Of a stretch of DNA of 64,000 bases, positions 12,339 through 22,928 are shown one piece after another. Source of the stretch: Ophiura sarsii (taxonomy: Eukaryota; Echinodermata; Ophiuroidea; Amphilepidida; Ophiuridae). A program made the position numbers and the translations under genes. Under the pieces are notes generated by a model that had not been told where the DNA came from, made no database searches, and was given only the letters and a program-made list of their open reading frames with translations. The stretch spans positions 38,764,656-38,828,655 of the forward strand of contig CM069445.1 in the NCBI GenBank assembly GCA_035610835.1, written 5' to 3'. Within the stretch, counting starts at the first letter, position 1; each line of letters opens with the position of its first letter.

Positions 12339-12420
12339 CACTCCCCCCACCCCCACCCCACACACACACAAAAAAGAAATTTCCCCCCTCCCCCCCAAAA
12401 AAATCCTGATTACGGGCCTG
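12339..12420. mobile_element. Solo right end of a CAGGCCCG-type hAT element
   Basis: A C-rich, then CA-rich, tract is followed by CCCCCCCAAAAAAATCCTG and TTACGGGCCTG. The final part is nearly identical to the right end of the complete hAT-like element at 41469-41951. No left end was seen upstream, so this is a truncated copy. Confidence 0.55.
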
Positions 12421-12969
12421 ATATCTGACATCAACAACATTTCCCCTTCTTTGTTAGTTCTTACAACCATTTTCAGCTTTCATCCTGGTGGGTTTTTTTC
12501 GAGTTAGCTGCAAGATTGGTCATACTCCACTCCACTGACCATCGATAGCATGGTGAAGATCGAGGTATTCATCGCTGACTTGCAACTGAATGAATATCTG
12601 CACCAGACCAGATTTGTACACTCTTTTCCATAATGACCCTGCACCTTACTGGGTTTTTTTCTCGTATTCAAACAAATCTAAATATCAAATCTTTTGATTT
12701 TGAGTTCTTAACCCATATAAATTTAGATCTAGATTTAAAAAAAATAAAACTTAAAAATGGGTCCAAAGCCCCTTTTCAAGGAAACTGACACAACCCTCCA
12801 AACAAAGGTGGAAATCCACCAAGGAGTGAGTCAACAACAAAATAATACACATATTCATGCTCCATAGTCTAGACAATATTTTAAAAAAAAAATGCTAAAT
12901 GACCATTTTTTGAACATCATTTAGCCACCAGCATATTATAATTTAAGCTATTTTCTTCAAAACACTCCG

Positions 12970-13545
12970 GTGTTTGTTTGTTTGTTTAATCTTTCTTTAT
13001 TGAGGGTAACAGCTTCAGTGTCAAGCACTGCTTTCCAAGCAGGCCCTCATCATTACAGAAAATAATACAGTATTTACAAAGAAATGTTCAACTATTTACA
13101 CATAATACATGAATCAAACAGAAATAGCAAAATAATATAATTAAGAAGTACTTTGCACACAATTAGAGTCCGTTAATCTTAGACTTAAATTGGCGCACGT
13201 TCATGTTCTCCAGTTCAATTCTGACTGCTGCTGGTAGGCTATTCCAGGCATATGCTGCCCTAACATGAAATGTGCCCAAGCCTGAATTGGATTTAAATTT
13301 TGGCACAGCCAATGTATTACTGGTGTGATTTCTTGTAAGATGTGAATGGCTGTTATAAACAAATTCAAATTGGGCAGATATGTATGATACCGCATGGAGG
13401 TAGATGAATGTAACACATTATAGATCATCCAGAATCTCTTTTCTGGCCCAGACAGCAGGAGGGGCGCTGCCAAATTCTGTAACTATGACACTTGCTTCAC
13501 AGCAGCTTCTAATCTAAGCATTCCTTTGAATCACCACACTGGTCC
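12970..13545 (-). pseudogene. 3' end of a non-LTR retrotransposon (LINE), degraded
   Basis: Read on the minus strand, this segment encodes the extreme C-terminus of a LINE reverse-transcriptase polyprotein. A typical closing block, AAYAWNSLPAAVRIELENM, is followed by a short basic tail (FKSKINGL) and a stop at about 13165. This pattern ('xxWNSLP' followed by a basic tail) closes ORF2 in CR1/L2/Jockey-type elements. Before it the frame is broken: a block resembling the usual 'EKRFWMIYNVLH' segment lies in another frame, so at least one frameshift and a stop are present. After the stop come a short 3' UTR with CAATAAAG and a tail of (AAAC)n repeats (plus-strand GTTT at 12970-12986). The 5' part, including the catalytic polymerase motifs, is missing, as expected from 5' truncation. 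The clade cannot be fixed. Confidence 0.75.
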
Positions 13546-13567
13546 GAATCCCCACCTCGATCATGCT

Positions 13568-13685
13568 TAGGGACGCACCATTAGATACTCGGGGGGGGTG
13601 GAAGTTTTCTAAAAAAAACACCTTTTCCCACTATCCAGGAAAAAATTAACAACTTTGCCCACCAACCAAATGGTGCGTCCCTTAG
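13568..13685. mobile_element. 118-bp miniature element with TAGGGACGCACCATT ends
   Basis: The left end TTAGGGACGCACCATT and the right end AATGGTGCGTCCCTTA (with one A inserted) are inverted copies. An interior G-run at about 13592-13599 lies just inside the left end. The flanks share ATGCT on both sides, a possible degraded target duplication. No second copy was noticed. Confidence 0.6.
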
Positions 13686-14119
13686 GATGCTGGGACTTTG
13701 TTCCATCATGCGTAACTTATCCTATAGATAAATGATCTAAAATGAAATCCTTGACTCACTATATGTTAACTGTTGAACCAGAAACAACTATTCATCTTGA
13801 GTGGGTGGGGTGGAAACTCACCAAAATATGGTAATATTTTGGTAATCGGATAATATACTTAACTTTCAAGCAACCCAAAAAAAATTAAATAAAAATAAAA
13901 GAATGTGATACCAGTTGACAATATTTAAATTAAATTTGACATAATTACATCACTTTTTCATCAAATTTGTATATCTGTTATTACACACAAAAAACACTTG
14001 GATTTTCAGAAATATGATGTAGTGACATTTTTTGAAGATTGATTGTCCATGTAACATTGAAAACTAGGTCATAAATACAAAATGTCTGATTTTTACCCAT
14101 GTTTGTGGCACCATCCTCT
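13686..14119. other. AT-rich stretch, nothing recognised
   Basis: No termini, motifs or plausible coding region seen. Confidence 0.35.
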
Positions 14120-14405
14120 TTAAAGGCATAGTATGTGATCTTTTCCAGAGAGCGCCCTCTATTCATGATTTTTTTAGAAAGTAGATTTTCTTGCAGATTT
14201 ACATTTCTGATCATAAATTGTACATACATTCCAAGTTACAGAGCGATACGATTCCTAATTACCTCAAAATCATGGTTTTAGAGTGAAAATAAACTGTCGG
14301 GTTAGTGACACGTTTATATTTTCAGAAATTTAAATCTGCAAGAAAATCTGCTTTCAATTTTTTGTTGAGGGCGTTCCCTGGAAAGATCACATAATATACC
14401 TTTAA
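14120..14405. mobile_element. TTAA-ended foldback MITE, family D copy 2 (one arm deleted)
   Basis: The left arm matches copy 1, including CGATACGATTCCTAATTACC and AATCATGGTTTTAGAGTG. The matching inner half of the right arm is missing: after a CTGTCGGG loop the sequence jumps to AAATCTGCAAGAAAATCTGC and the terminal GATCACATAATATACC. TTAA stands at both borders (14120-14123 and 14402-14405). Loss of one arm of the hairpin is a common replication-slippage product. Confidence 0.75.
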
Positions 14406-15301
14406 CCTACTTGTTACATACTGTGCACCCTCCGCCCCTCTATTGACCCAGCCCTTTACAATTGTTTCTTAGTTTCCTGAAATGTCAAAATATTTAATTA
14501 TTTAATTTAATTTAATTATTTTGCACATTATTTTGCATCTTTACCTTTTAAAATAACAGTTTAATAACAACTCTTGTATATTTCTGACTTGGCATCACCT
14601 CCAGGGTAAATAAACAAATAACGTGGTTGTAATTCATCATGGATAATAGCAATCATAGGTGTGTTGTGAGTAAAACCAGTAAAATACCTGTGCTAGTCAA
14701 ACGGGCAAAATATTTGTTTGTGACATATGTTTCAACCACAAACATGAAAATAAAGAAAATAATAAATATTAAATATTTAATAATTATAAGTGACCCCATC
14801 AATTTTTCAAACCTGCAACAGGAAACTCAAAATCAATTGTTAAGTTAAAAACAGACCTAAACACATCAACAAAAATAAGTCCCCTTCTCAACAGTTCGTC
14901 ATAACATCGTAAGGTAAAACATTTTACCAATAAAACTTAGTTGAAAATAAAAGATGTCCATGAGTTCATGGCTGAATGAGCTCAAATGGAAGACAAAACT
15001 GCCCTTCTTGGTGATGTGTTTATATTAAACCCACTTAGTGTGACAGAATAATGTTATTTATAAAATGAAATCAATTTCTTTCTGTCACACAGGTTATAAT
15101 CATGCTGTCTGCTTCTAGAATGTGTGCTACGCATGACCGATTGTTGTTGTACGAAATATGGAATCTTACAATCAGCAGTTGTCATTTTCTTCTTTAAAAC
15201 CTTCATCTGTTCTGGTTATACACGGTTGATTTCCTTGGATGAAAAAAAAGTTATAACCCACAGAAGCCTCAGCGTTTATCCTATACGCCTAAAACCGTCA
15301 T
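14406..15301. other. AT-rich stretch, nothing recognised
   Basis: Includes ATTTAATT-rich DNA at 14490-14525. No coding or repeat structure could be supported. Confidence 0.35.
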
Positions 15302-15410
15302 TAAGGCGACAGAGAACAATGCGATTTATTCCGTCTTTTGTTCGTTAGGGTGAAATCTATTGTTTAAAATGACGTTAAGGCGAATTTCTTTTCAAAAGAA
15401 ATTCGCCTTA
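15302..15410. repeat. Inverted-repeat segment ending in a perfect 35-bp hairpin
   Basis: A perfect hairpin occupies 15376-15410: a 17-base arm starting TAAGGCGAATTTC, a single C as centre, then the exact reverse complement. A further TTAAGGCGA copy lies at 15301-15309, so the whole block may be a small element whose left end is TAAGGCGA and right end TCGCCTTA. Which pair is the true terminus is not clear. Confidence 0.55.
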
Positions 15411-15536
15411 TTCCACTATTAGGATGATTATCATAATACTACAAAATATATAATAGATTGGGTTTTTTCGTTTTTTCAGATCCGGCGAGGTAAACAATGA
15501 ACGCTGCAGGAATGTGTATGTTACAAAAATATATAA

Positions 15537-15612
15537 TGATAGGTTGGTTGAGGAATTGAACCCAGGATTCCAGCATGGAAGCGTTAGAGCGTGGCCACTA
15601 TGCTACACAACA
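15537..15612 (-). repeat. tRNA-like segment (SINE head or tRNA pseudogene)
   Basis: On the minus strand an A-box-like TAGCATAGTGGCCACGC is followed about 30 bases later by a B-box-like GGGTTCAATTCCT, the spacing of a class III internal promoter. The segment does not close into a convincing cloverleaf acceptor stem, so an active tRNA is unlikely. A tRNA-derived SINE head or tRNA pseudogene is the better reading. No A-rich tail was identified downstream. Confidence 0.5.
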
Positions 15613-16929
15613 CGCTACACTAGACTAACTGTTTTGATAAAGATATATTTAGTATGGAGTTATTCAAGCATCACATTTCTTAAGCGTTGCTGATCCCCAT
15701 ATTTCTTTCAAAATTAAAACAATGAAGCGATTATCATTTTAAACAATGGGAATTGCACTCAGAGGGGCTAGGGTTAAAATTTGTTTTTATAAAGATTAAA
15801 ATTGTTCTAATTTCAAGTTGTGGCAAAATGGATGATTTGGAACTGGAGCTAACCCTGACAACAATATAGTGCAGAGGTGTCAAAAAGTAAAAAGTTAAAA
15901 AACAAAGTTTTCTAAACAGCACATGTCTAAGCTTTCAATCTCAGTCACCCCTATCCCCACCTTTTTCCTTCTGGATATGCAGTATGCAAGGGTGTTTTTT
16001 CTTCTTCAATACACGTCATCGGAAAATGTTATTCTGACTCAACAACAATTCAGGTAACTATTATCTGTTCTTGTGGGCTCTTGTGAGTATAAAGCGCTTT
16101 TAGATGTAGCGATATATTGGTTTACGATTACCCAGATAAAGGATTTGATGTTATTTTAAGAAAGATCGGCCCGACATCAGAACAAGATGAACAGGCCACT
16201 CAACTATTTCTTCTTCAATATAAATCTTACACAAAATGTCAGGTGTTGAGCCTATAGGGAGGTGCATTACCTGAGACCCTAGGGTCTTTTGAGTGCATTA
16301 AAGCAGGGGACTCTGTTAGTGGAAATGTTGTCATTTTTTGTCATGACTCAACTTCTCGAGTTGATGAAAGGGGGTTTTGGGATGTTATATCGGGGACAGG
16401 AGGAGCTAGCGCTCAGGCGAAAGTGATGTACTTTACTGCTTGCTTTACTGACAGCTATGAAATTGTTAAGTTAAGATTTTGTTTGTTATAAAGTCTGACA
16501 AGTTACAACATATTCCCCTCCATGCAATATTACAAATTGTGGAACAAACTTTGTATCAAACTTCAGTCTTTTCTTCCTCATTCTAGCTAAATGGGCTATT
16601 CCAGAAAAGAATTGACCCCCTCCCCTATAGAGGAACTCCGAATTCCAGACTTTTTTCAAAGCAAAGCCTGAGATTCATCAAATTATCATTCCAGGAAATT
16701 CATCAAATTTCCCGGAAACAAATTTTCATTAACATTCCCGGATTCCAAACAAAATTTCAATACCCCATACCCAATTCTCATACCACCCCCCCTGGAATTC
16801 CAGATTTATTTTGATTCTGATCCCATCAGGACAAAAGCATGCATGCACCAACAGGATTAACTTTGTAAACATTATGCTATAGTTTGATTATCAGCTCCAA
16901 ATTGATAAAGCCTATGCGTCTTACAGTAA
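15613..16929. other. Mostly unrecognised; one possible one-sided element end
   Basis: Around 16590-16800 the sequence is rich in ATTCC/GGAAT words and ends in a C-run followed by TGGAATTCCAG, which resembles the edge of a C/G-run-bearing element. No opposite end could be fixed. The rest shows nothing. Confidence 0.3.
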
Positions 16930-17338
16930 GGCCAAACAAAAAAATAGGTTTGTCTCAAAGCTTGCGCGCGCATTGGTTTTGAAATGCCAAAATACCGCGT
17001 CTGAAATGCAGGAAATTGTAAAATCAATTTTTATTTTCCCTACAAATTTTTATTTCAAGTTTTTATCAAAAATATCGGCAGATTTTCCTTTTCTCAAACT
17101 TTTACATGACTCAGTTCTTCAAAAAACGCTGCAAAATTGTTTTTTACACAACTACATCACAATATTCATTTCAAATAGAAAAAAACAATATCAGAAAGTG
17201 TCAACGGTTGCAAATAGTAAGAGTACACAAATAAAAAAATTGTAAAAAGAAGAAAAAAAGGAAGACAAAAAACCGCGCGCGTCGCCCGATTTTGAAGCCT
17301 TCGCAAGCTTTGAGACAAACCTTTTTTTTTTTTTTGCC
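16930..17338. mobile_element. GGCC/A-run MITE (family C), PIF/Harbinger-like, TSD TAA
   Basis: The left end reads GGCCAAACAAAAAAATAGG then TTTGTCTCAAAGCTTGCG. The right end is the reverse complement, TCGCAAGCTTTGAGACAAA, a T-run and GCC. TAA flanks it on both sides (16927-16929 and 17339-17341). Inside the ends lie CGCGCGC words in both arms. A TWA triplet duplication with GGCC-type ends fits PIF/Harbinger. The interior is AT-rich and non-coding; frames in the T-rich strand are low-complexity artefacts. The element at 26370-26648 shares the GTTTGTCTCAAA core of its terminal repeat. Confidence 0.75.
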
Positions 17339-17578
17339 TAATGAATGAATACAGAAGGAGCGCATGAAGGTAACAAGCGCATTGTGCATCATATGTGTAA
17401 TGCTTGCGTGAGACCAAAACCGAATTTGGAATTGATTAACATATAGTTATATTGCGAGTTATGAGGCAAAAAAAAAATTCCCAACCGACCCAATTTGTGC
17501 AAAATCTTGGGTCAGGAGTTGAACATTTAGCAAAAATATCAGGAAATGTTATTTATTGCTTGGTAAAATGTGAAATCC

Positions 17579-17598
17579 GGGGGGGGGGGGGGGGGGGG
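17579..17598. repeat. 20-base G run
   Basis: Uninterrupted guanines in otherwise AT-rich DNA. It may mark the edge of a degraded element, since similar runs elsewhere in the window lie inside TIR-bounded elements, but no termini were found here. Confidence 0.85.
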
Positions 17599-18368
17599 TT
17601 CTCACATTGATATGGTATACGTACATGTGCCTGCCTTTTTGGGGTGCTTTTCGCAACAATTGGTATAGCGATGGGGTGTTTTTATCACAGACCAAAGCGC
17701 CCAATTTGCATAAATTGGGTGTATTTTGAGGCATTTTTTGTAATAAAAAAAAGAAGATTGACCTATAACAAAATTGGTATATTGATGGGTGGGAAATTGG
17801 CCAGAAAATAGGTATATAGAAAGTCAAATTTTCGTAATAATTTTGGGTTGAAACCGCCAATATTTCACCCTAAACATAACCCGCCTGCCCTGCACCCTTT
17901 GGCCTTGCAGAATTCCAAGATGGGCTGTTACTTGGCCATTCACCCTTGGATAGAAAATACAGTCAACACTATGTTTCCCCCTTATTTTACAATTTAAAAA
18001 TAGATTTGCATCTCATTGGTTGGGTTTAAAAAAAGATTGACCTATCAAAAATGTCCATGAAAGGACTTGTTTGTTGTTGCCCTAAGTAATACCATATCTA
18101 TCTACTCTGCATTACCTCAAGTTGGGAGGTGACATCAGCCGTTATCTAGTCATCTAGAATTCCTGCAACTTTACCGAAACAAAAGAAAGCAATGGAAATA
18201 AGGCACGGGCAGAATTTGTCACACATATCAACGAGCAGTCATTTCTGTGTGATTGGTTGCAATAGATTACATAAAATTTAAAACTTGGACGAACCACTAT
18301 GAATAGACAGTATCATGATTGGAGAATTAACATGTACACTGAAACAGCTGTACATTTAGCTATCAAAC
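17599..18368. other. No recognised feature
   Basis: Unique-looking AT-rich sequence. A proline-rich frame across the preceding G run (minus strand, from 17860) is an artefact of that run. Confidence 0.35.
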
Positions 18369-18723
18369 TTAAAGGTAGATGACCCGATCACATTTTCGTA
18401 ACACAGAATTATTTCAAACATACGGAGATTTTCATATCATATGAAAGCTCGTATTTTTCTCATCATCATACTGAAATTTGACGGCCGAAATCGGTATAAT
18501 TACGGAGAAATCGATGAAATAACGTCGAATTACCGCGAATGGTGGTATAACCACCGATATAGTTTGTGTACTACTCAATGGGTACAGTTCACAGCATCTT
18601 GTGCGTCTAAAATAAGAACCATTAGAGCTATGCAACTCAAACTTTGGAACACGACTTTTTTAAGGATGACCTTTCGTGTAGAATAGAAAACTTCAAGTTG
18701 AAAATCGGAACATCTACCTTTAA
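18369..18723. mobile_element. TTAA-ended element, family J copy 1
   Basis: Left end TTAAAGGTAGATGACCCGAT; the right end is its near reverse complement, ATCGGAACATCTACCTTTAA. It aligns throughout with 27758-28110 and with 41139-41450. Shared blocks include TAACCACC, GTGTACTACTCAATGGG, GAACCATT followed by GTTATGCAACT-type sequence, and GTAGAATAGAAAAC. Its last TTAA (18720-18723) is also the first TTAA of the next element. Non-coding; the CpG-bearing left third (GGCCGAAATCGG) looks less decayed than the other copies. Confidence 0.8.
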
Positions 18724-19072
18724 AGGGGCACGGAGAGATTGGCATAAAAAAAATGAAATTTGAAAAAAGAAAATAGTTACAATAGATAAGGTACAATAGA
18801 ACCCCGAATCGTAATATTTCATGGAAAAGGGTTGAAGTGACGGCGCTAGATTGACATTCTGGTGAAACCATACGTGCCGAATGCTGCTGATAATCTCTAT
18901 GTGATCTATATCAAAATTACCAATTTGGGAAATATTACATGATAGCTACTGCGAATTAAGTTAAACGATTTCAGATGGCAGTTATGGCGCCTTAGTATTA
19001 CTTTGGTGCAAAAAAACCAATTTCCAGAAAAATTGAGGCCACACGCCCATACATATCTCTCAATGCCCTTAT
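18720..19072 (-). mobile_element. TTAA-ended element, family K copy 1 (abuts family J)
   Basis: Starts TTAAAGGGGCACGGAGAGAT and ends ATATCTCTCAATGCCCTTATA. It matches the complete copy at 31154-31539 in the opposite orientation. Shared stretches include CCATACATATCTCTCAATGC, a GGAAAT...TTTTTTGG block and AGTATTACTTTG. The right border has decayed from TTTAA to TTATA. It shares its left TTAA with the family J element immediately upstream. Confidence 0.7.
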
Positions 19073-19567
19073 AGATTTCAGTATAACATGTTGCACTTTG
19101 GTATTGTATTACAAAAAATACCAACAACAAACTTTAAATTCCCATAAAAATAAAATAAATGTTAACTTTTTTCCACTGGATTATTATTTTGTTGTAACCA
19201 TCCCTGCATCATATATCATGGTCTTGACTTTTTGACTTTGCCATTGACTACCATTTACCAATTTCCCAGGACTGTCATACTGTTTAGGAGGATCACACGC
19301 AGCGTGTAATGAACATTTTATAATACTTGCGGTCAAACATGGCACCAGTATCACACTATGTGATAACAAAAATACCAGTTTGCATAAAAAGTAAACACTG
19401 CTTTGGGCAACAAACGAGACACTGAAATTATGCTTTTAGACACTCCCTGTATGTAGCAAGTCGGGTATTGGAAAGAGTTTCTTCCTGGTGAGTTCATACA
19501 TAGGCCATGCTAATATTCATTGACACATTATAAATATCTCACTGCCATCAGAAAGGTTATTCCATGA
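19073..19567. other. No recognised feature
   Basis: Unique AT-rich DNA without supported coding or repeat structure. Confidence 0.35.
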
Positions 19568-19628
19568 ATATTCTGTATTACATGGAGGAGGGGGAGGGGA
19601 GGGGGAAGGGGTGGGGGAGGGAGGGGGC
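19568..19628. repeat. Purine (GGGA)n-like tract
   Basis: About 45-60 bases of G with interspersed A, strand-asymmetric. Such tracts can form triplex or G-quadruplex structures; that is general knowledge and not shown here. Confidence 0.8.
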
Positions 19629-19705
19629 AGTTAATCACTCAATATTTCTTTCAGGGAGAGACATGTTGCACCGTAAAGAGCTTTTAGACATATAAAGGAT
19701 GGTTA

Positions 19706-19807
19706 TATCTTACTAGACGTCCCGTACGGAATAAACCATGTACTACAACACATAATATTAATTGTTATGAGCATGCGCACATCAGTTACAGGACGTCTAG
19801 CAAGACA
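19706..19807. repeat. Inverted repeat around AGACGTC
   Basis: TATCTTACTAGACGTCC at 19706-19722 pairs with GGACGTCTAGCAAGACA at 19791-19807, 14 of 17 positions complementary, enclosing about 68 bases. It may be the ends of a tiny element. No target duplication or second copy seen. Confidence 0.5.
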
Positions 19808-20575
19808 TTGCCTAAAGGATTGCAACATTTCATAAACTGTCATTTAAAAAACTCAAAACTCTAATATCCACATCCCCCTCCTTTTTTCACTATTGAGTCC
19901 CTGACGCTCCCCAGGTTAAATCACTAAATGCAGCTCATACAGCCAGAGAGCTAACCAATCTTTTGAATTTAAGGAGGAGCACCCCTGGGAAAGATTAGCG
20001 TGATATGATCGTAGTACATGGTGATGAATATAATGACTTGTTCTGTCCCTTTATTTGTCTGTACTTGAGTTGAATGTTATCTTCATCTGTATCTCTCTCA
20101 GAATTTGTCAAGAAAAGAAGAAAAAACTACTTCGGGTATATTTGTATCTGTCTCCCTGAGCACGCATGCGAAAACATCATTATGGGTTGGCATTTTTTCT
20201 CATGCTAACATTGAACATTTTAAAGGCATTTTTGGAAGTAATCATTTCAGCAAAAATACTTATTGTTGCTCTTTTTTGTTATTGCAAAACAAATGTGCAT
20301 GAATTCAAGGTATGATATGGATTAGACACTTTTATACATGTGATTAAAAACTTCCCCTCTCCCCCTGGTTCAATGTTGAAACATGATTTTTGGGTTTCGG
20401 GATACTGGAAGGGGGTCAACATTGCCCAGTGGGGTGGGGTGGGGGAGCAATTCAGGTTGAGGAAAGGCTTTAAGCTTTCGGTCAAAGACAGCAGCTATGT
20501 TTCAATCGTGTATATTTTGCGGAAATAGGGACATATGGACCATGATTGTAGATCACTTCTGGTGCTATATCATGA
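19808..20575. other. No recognised feature
   Basis: No supported gene or repeat. A G-rich patch (GGGGTGGGGTGGGGG) lies at about 20430-20445. Confidence 0.35.
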
Positions 20576-21029
20576 AGGTAAAAAAACCCATGTCCTACAG
20601 GCAAACGGACCTCTCAAATCGGGTCGGTCAGTTGGGCGTTTTTTTGTTTATGGTGGTTTTTTTCTTCAAAATTTTAGTGAATTTCAACAACAAAAATAAC
20701 AAATACTGTAATAGCTGAAATTTTCGCTGTGGTTTTATTTTCGCACTTTTCGCGCAAAATGTTTTCCCGCAAAAATTATAACACGCGAAAATATTGTTTT
20801 CAACATTCATGCAGTGCATCCAGAAGGTCGCCCGCGAAAAAAACAATTCGCGGAAGGTCTATGATATAAAAATGCGCGAAAATATCTTTACGCTAAAATA
20901 TTGGCTTTTACAGTATTGCAAAATGTTTGAAACAATTTGTAAAAATTGCGGAAAAAAACCTGACAATTTGAAGGGAAAAAAATTGGTCAGTCGGGCCTGT
21001 AGAACTTGTTTTTTGTGTGTCACCCAATG
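20576..21029. mobile_element. Family C element interrupted by a TACTGTA element
   Basis: The left side carries an A-run then CCCATGTCCTACAGGC and GGGTCGGTCAG. The right side carries GGTCAGTCGGGCCTGTAGAAC and a T-run, the inverted counterpart. The same subterminal words, CTACAGGC and CCGACTGACC, occur in the family C member at 36284. The interior is split at 20704-20915 by a second, unrelated element. The outermost bases have drifted, so borders are approximate. Confidence 0.6.
20704..20915. mobile_element. TACTGTA (mariner-like) MITE, nested
   Basis: The left end TACTGTAATAGCTGAAATTT and the right end AAATATTGGCTTTTACAGTA are imperfect inverted copies; TA borders both. The interior is full of TTTTCGC/GCGAAAA words in both orientations. 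It lies wholly inside the family C element at 20576-21029 and is therefore younger than it. Sibling elements with the same outer decamer lie at 21158, 22266, 39518 and 57238. Non-coding. Confidence 0.75.
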
Positions 21030-21157
21030 AGGATTTTCTTCACAATAAACAGCTTGTGGTATGATCAGATAGTGCGCCTTTAATTCAGGATTTTAATTAT
21101 AAAATATTATTTTGGAACTTACCTATACCTTTAGATTGGGTCTCTGAGCAAAAGAGT

Positions 21158-21372
21158 TACTGTAAAACAACTTAATTTCACTAGCAATTTAATTTAGCTA
21201 ATTTCGCTAAGAGATCCAATTCGAAAAAATTAAATTGCCGCCAATTATATTAGTTATAATGCTTATATATAGGAAGATGATACAAATTAATGAAATTAAA
21301 TTGCCGGAAAAAATGTGACTAAATGCTTATTCGCTAAATTAAGTTGCCATGAAATTAAACTGTTTCACAGTA
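21158..21372. mobile_element. TACTGTA (mariner-like) MITE
   Basis: Begins TACTGTAAAACAACTTAATT and ends AATTAAACTGTTTCACAGTA. The interior carries AATTTCGCTAA and AATTAAATTGCC words on both strands. TA borders both sides. The TIR beyond the outer decamer matches the 22266 copy (ACTTAATTTC), so these two are one subfamily. Confidence 0.75.
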
Positions 21373-21447
21373 ATACAAATAATACAAATATATCTAAATT
21401 ACAGGTTGTCAGGAAGGGATTGTCATACAATTGTGGCTTTCAGATAT

Positions 21448-21480
21448 GGGGGGGGGGGGGGGGGGGGGGGGGAGGGGGGG
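21448..21480. repeat. 33-base G-run (one interruption)
   Basis: Twenty-five G, one A, then seven G. The glycine-rich frame across it is an artefact. Confidence 0.9.
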
Positions 21481-22265
21481 AATGAGATGGCAACGGTTAC
21501 ACAAAAAGTAAATGTCTTTCAACATATTTATGACCTCCCCCATCTGAAGGAAATTACAGCACCCTTAAAACATCAAGATCAGATAAATTAATTGAATTAA
21601 TATTATGTTAAGAATTCATATATCATTTTTTTCACACAGGATATGCTCATGACAGATCGTTTCAGAATTGTATAATTTGACAATTTGGTAATACATAACT
21701 TTTAATCATGTTTTCAATTAAACTGTACTTACTTGAAGGTGAGACTGATCACGGGCATACATATCGTGCCAAAATGGTCAAAAACATAATATCCCTCATT
21801 TCCTAAGGCCTTTACTTAATTCATTTCAATTATTTGTTTAGATTGAATCATAATCAGCAGTCGAATCTGTTCCAGCCGAATTATTTTCACAGGAATAAAA
21901 GAAAACACTAGTGAGCCTGTGTCTCAGTGAATTCAATATAATACTACGACACGTTGTCCGCGGCGGGTAAACAGAGCCAAGTGTTTATCCATCTCTCCAC
22001 AAAAGGAAATTACCTTTTCTAAAAATAATTCTAGTGGTCTGAAATTGCTGCGAGGGTCTTTGACATCGGTGAAGATTAAATATTGATTACATATATATTA
22101 AACCATTGACTATAACTAATTGTGTATAGACAAGTGTACAAGTACCTATAAATTAAAGTCGTTTAAATGAGCATCTCAAGTATTTGTTATGAGGGTTATA
22201 GATAATTGCCAGTGATAAATTGAGAAATCACCAGTTTGACTAACTTGTACAGCAAGACATTCAAA
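21481..22265. other. No recognised feature
   Basis: No gene, termini or arrays that I could support. Confidence 0.35.
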
Positions 22266-22456
22266 TACTGTAAAACCACTTAATTTCACGAGGGATTTAA
22301 TTTCGCTAATTACGGGAGAGATGTGGATATGCAAAATTAAATACCTGCAAAACTGACAATTTTGCATGGAAAGTAACAGTAAAATGTCAAGATTTGCGAA
22401 ATTAAATGGCCGCTAAAATAACAGTAATTTTACATAAATTATAGTGTTTTACAGTA
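22266..22456. mobile_element. TACTGTA (mariner-like) MITE
   Basis: Left end TACTGTAAAACCACTTAATT, right end ATAGTGTTTTACAGTA, with TA at both borders. It contains AATTTCGC and its complement GCGAAATT. Closest relative is the copy at 21158-21372. Confidence 0.75.
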
Positions 22457-22928
22457 CCTTAAAAAATGATATTTTATCAATTTTGTTGTTGTTGAGTTTT
22501 CCCACTACTAATTGTCCTAAAATATTTATGGATATTGAATTATACAATACATACATGATCTTCATACTCAAGGATTCAAGAGGATTTTTCAAATTTGTAC
22601 AAAATTAAAATTAAAAAAATATATAAAAGGGTCCGCAAAAATAAAATGTGGTGCAAAATGTCATCTTTCACTGTATATCAATTCTGTATAATGTTCCAAC
22701 ATTTATGTTCTAAGGAAAGCTTCTCACTAAATGCTACACACCTGTGTAGTATTATAGTGGCTCATTCTGTATGTATATATTTTTGCGGTGGTTTTATTTT
22801 TGCATATATTTAGAAGACCAGTATGAATCCAGGGAATAAAAAAATGCAAATTGTTACAATGAAGACACATGTTATTAATTTGATGTACCAAATAACAACA
22901 ACCGTGAACTTAACACACCATGAAAATT

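Noticed and set aside
22595..22812. Possible further TACTGTA-type relic (TTTTTGCGGTGGTTTTATTT at about 22781)
   Set aside because: The interior word resembles the 20704 element (TTTTCGCTGTGGTTTTATTT), but no terminal TACTGTA pair could be found.
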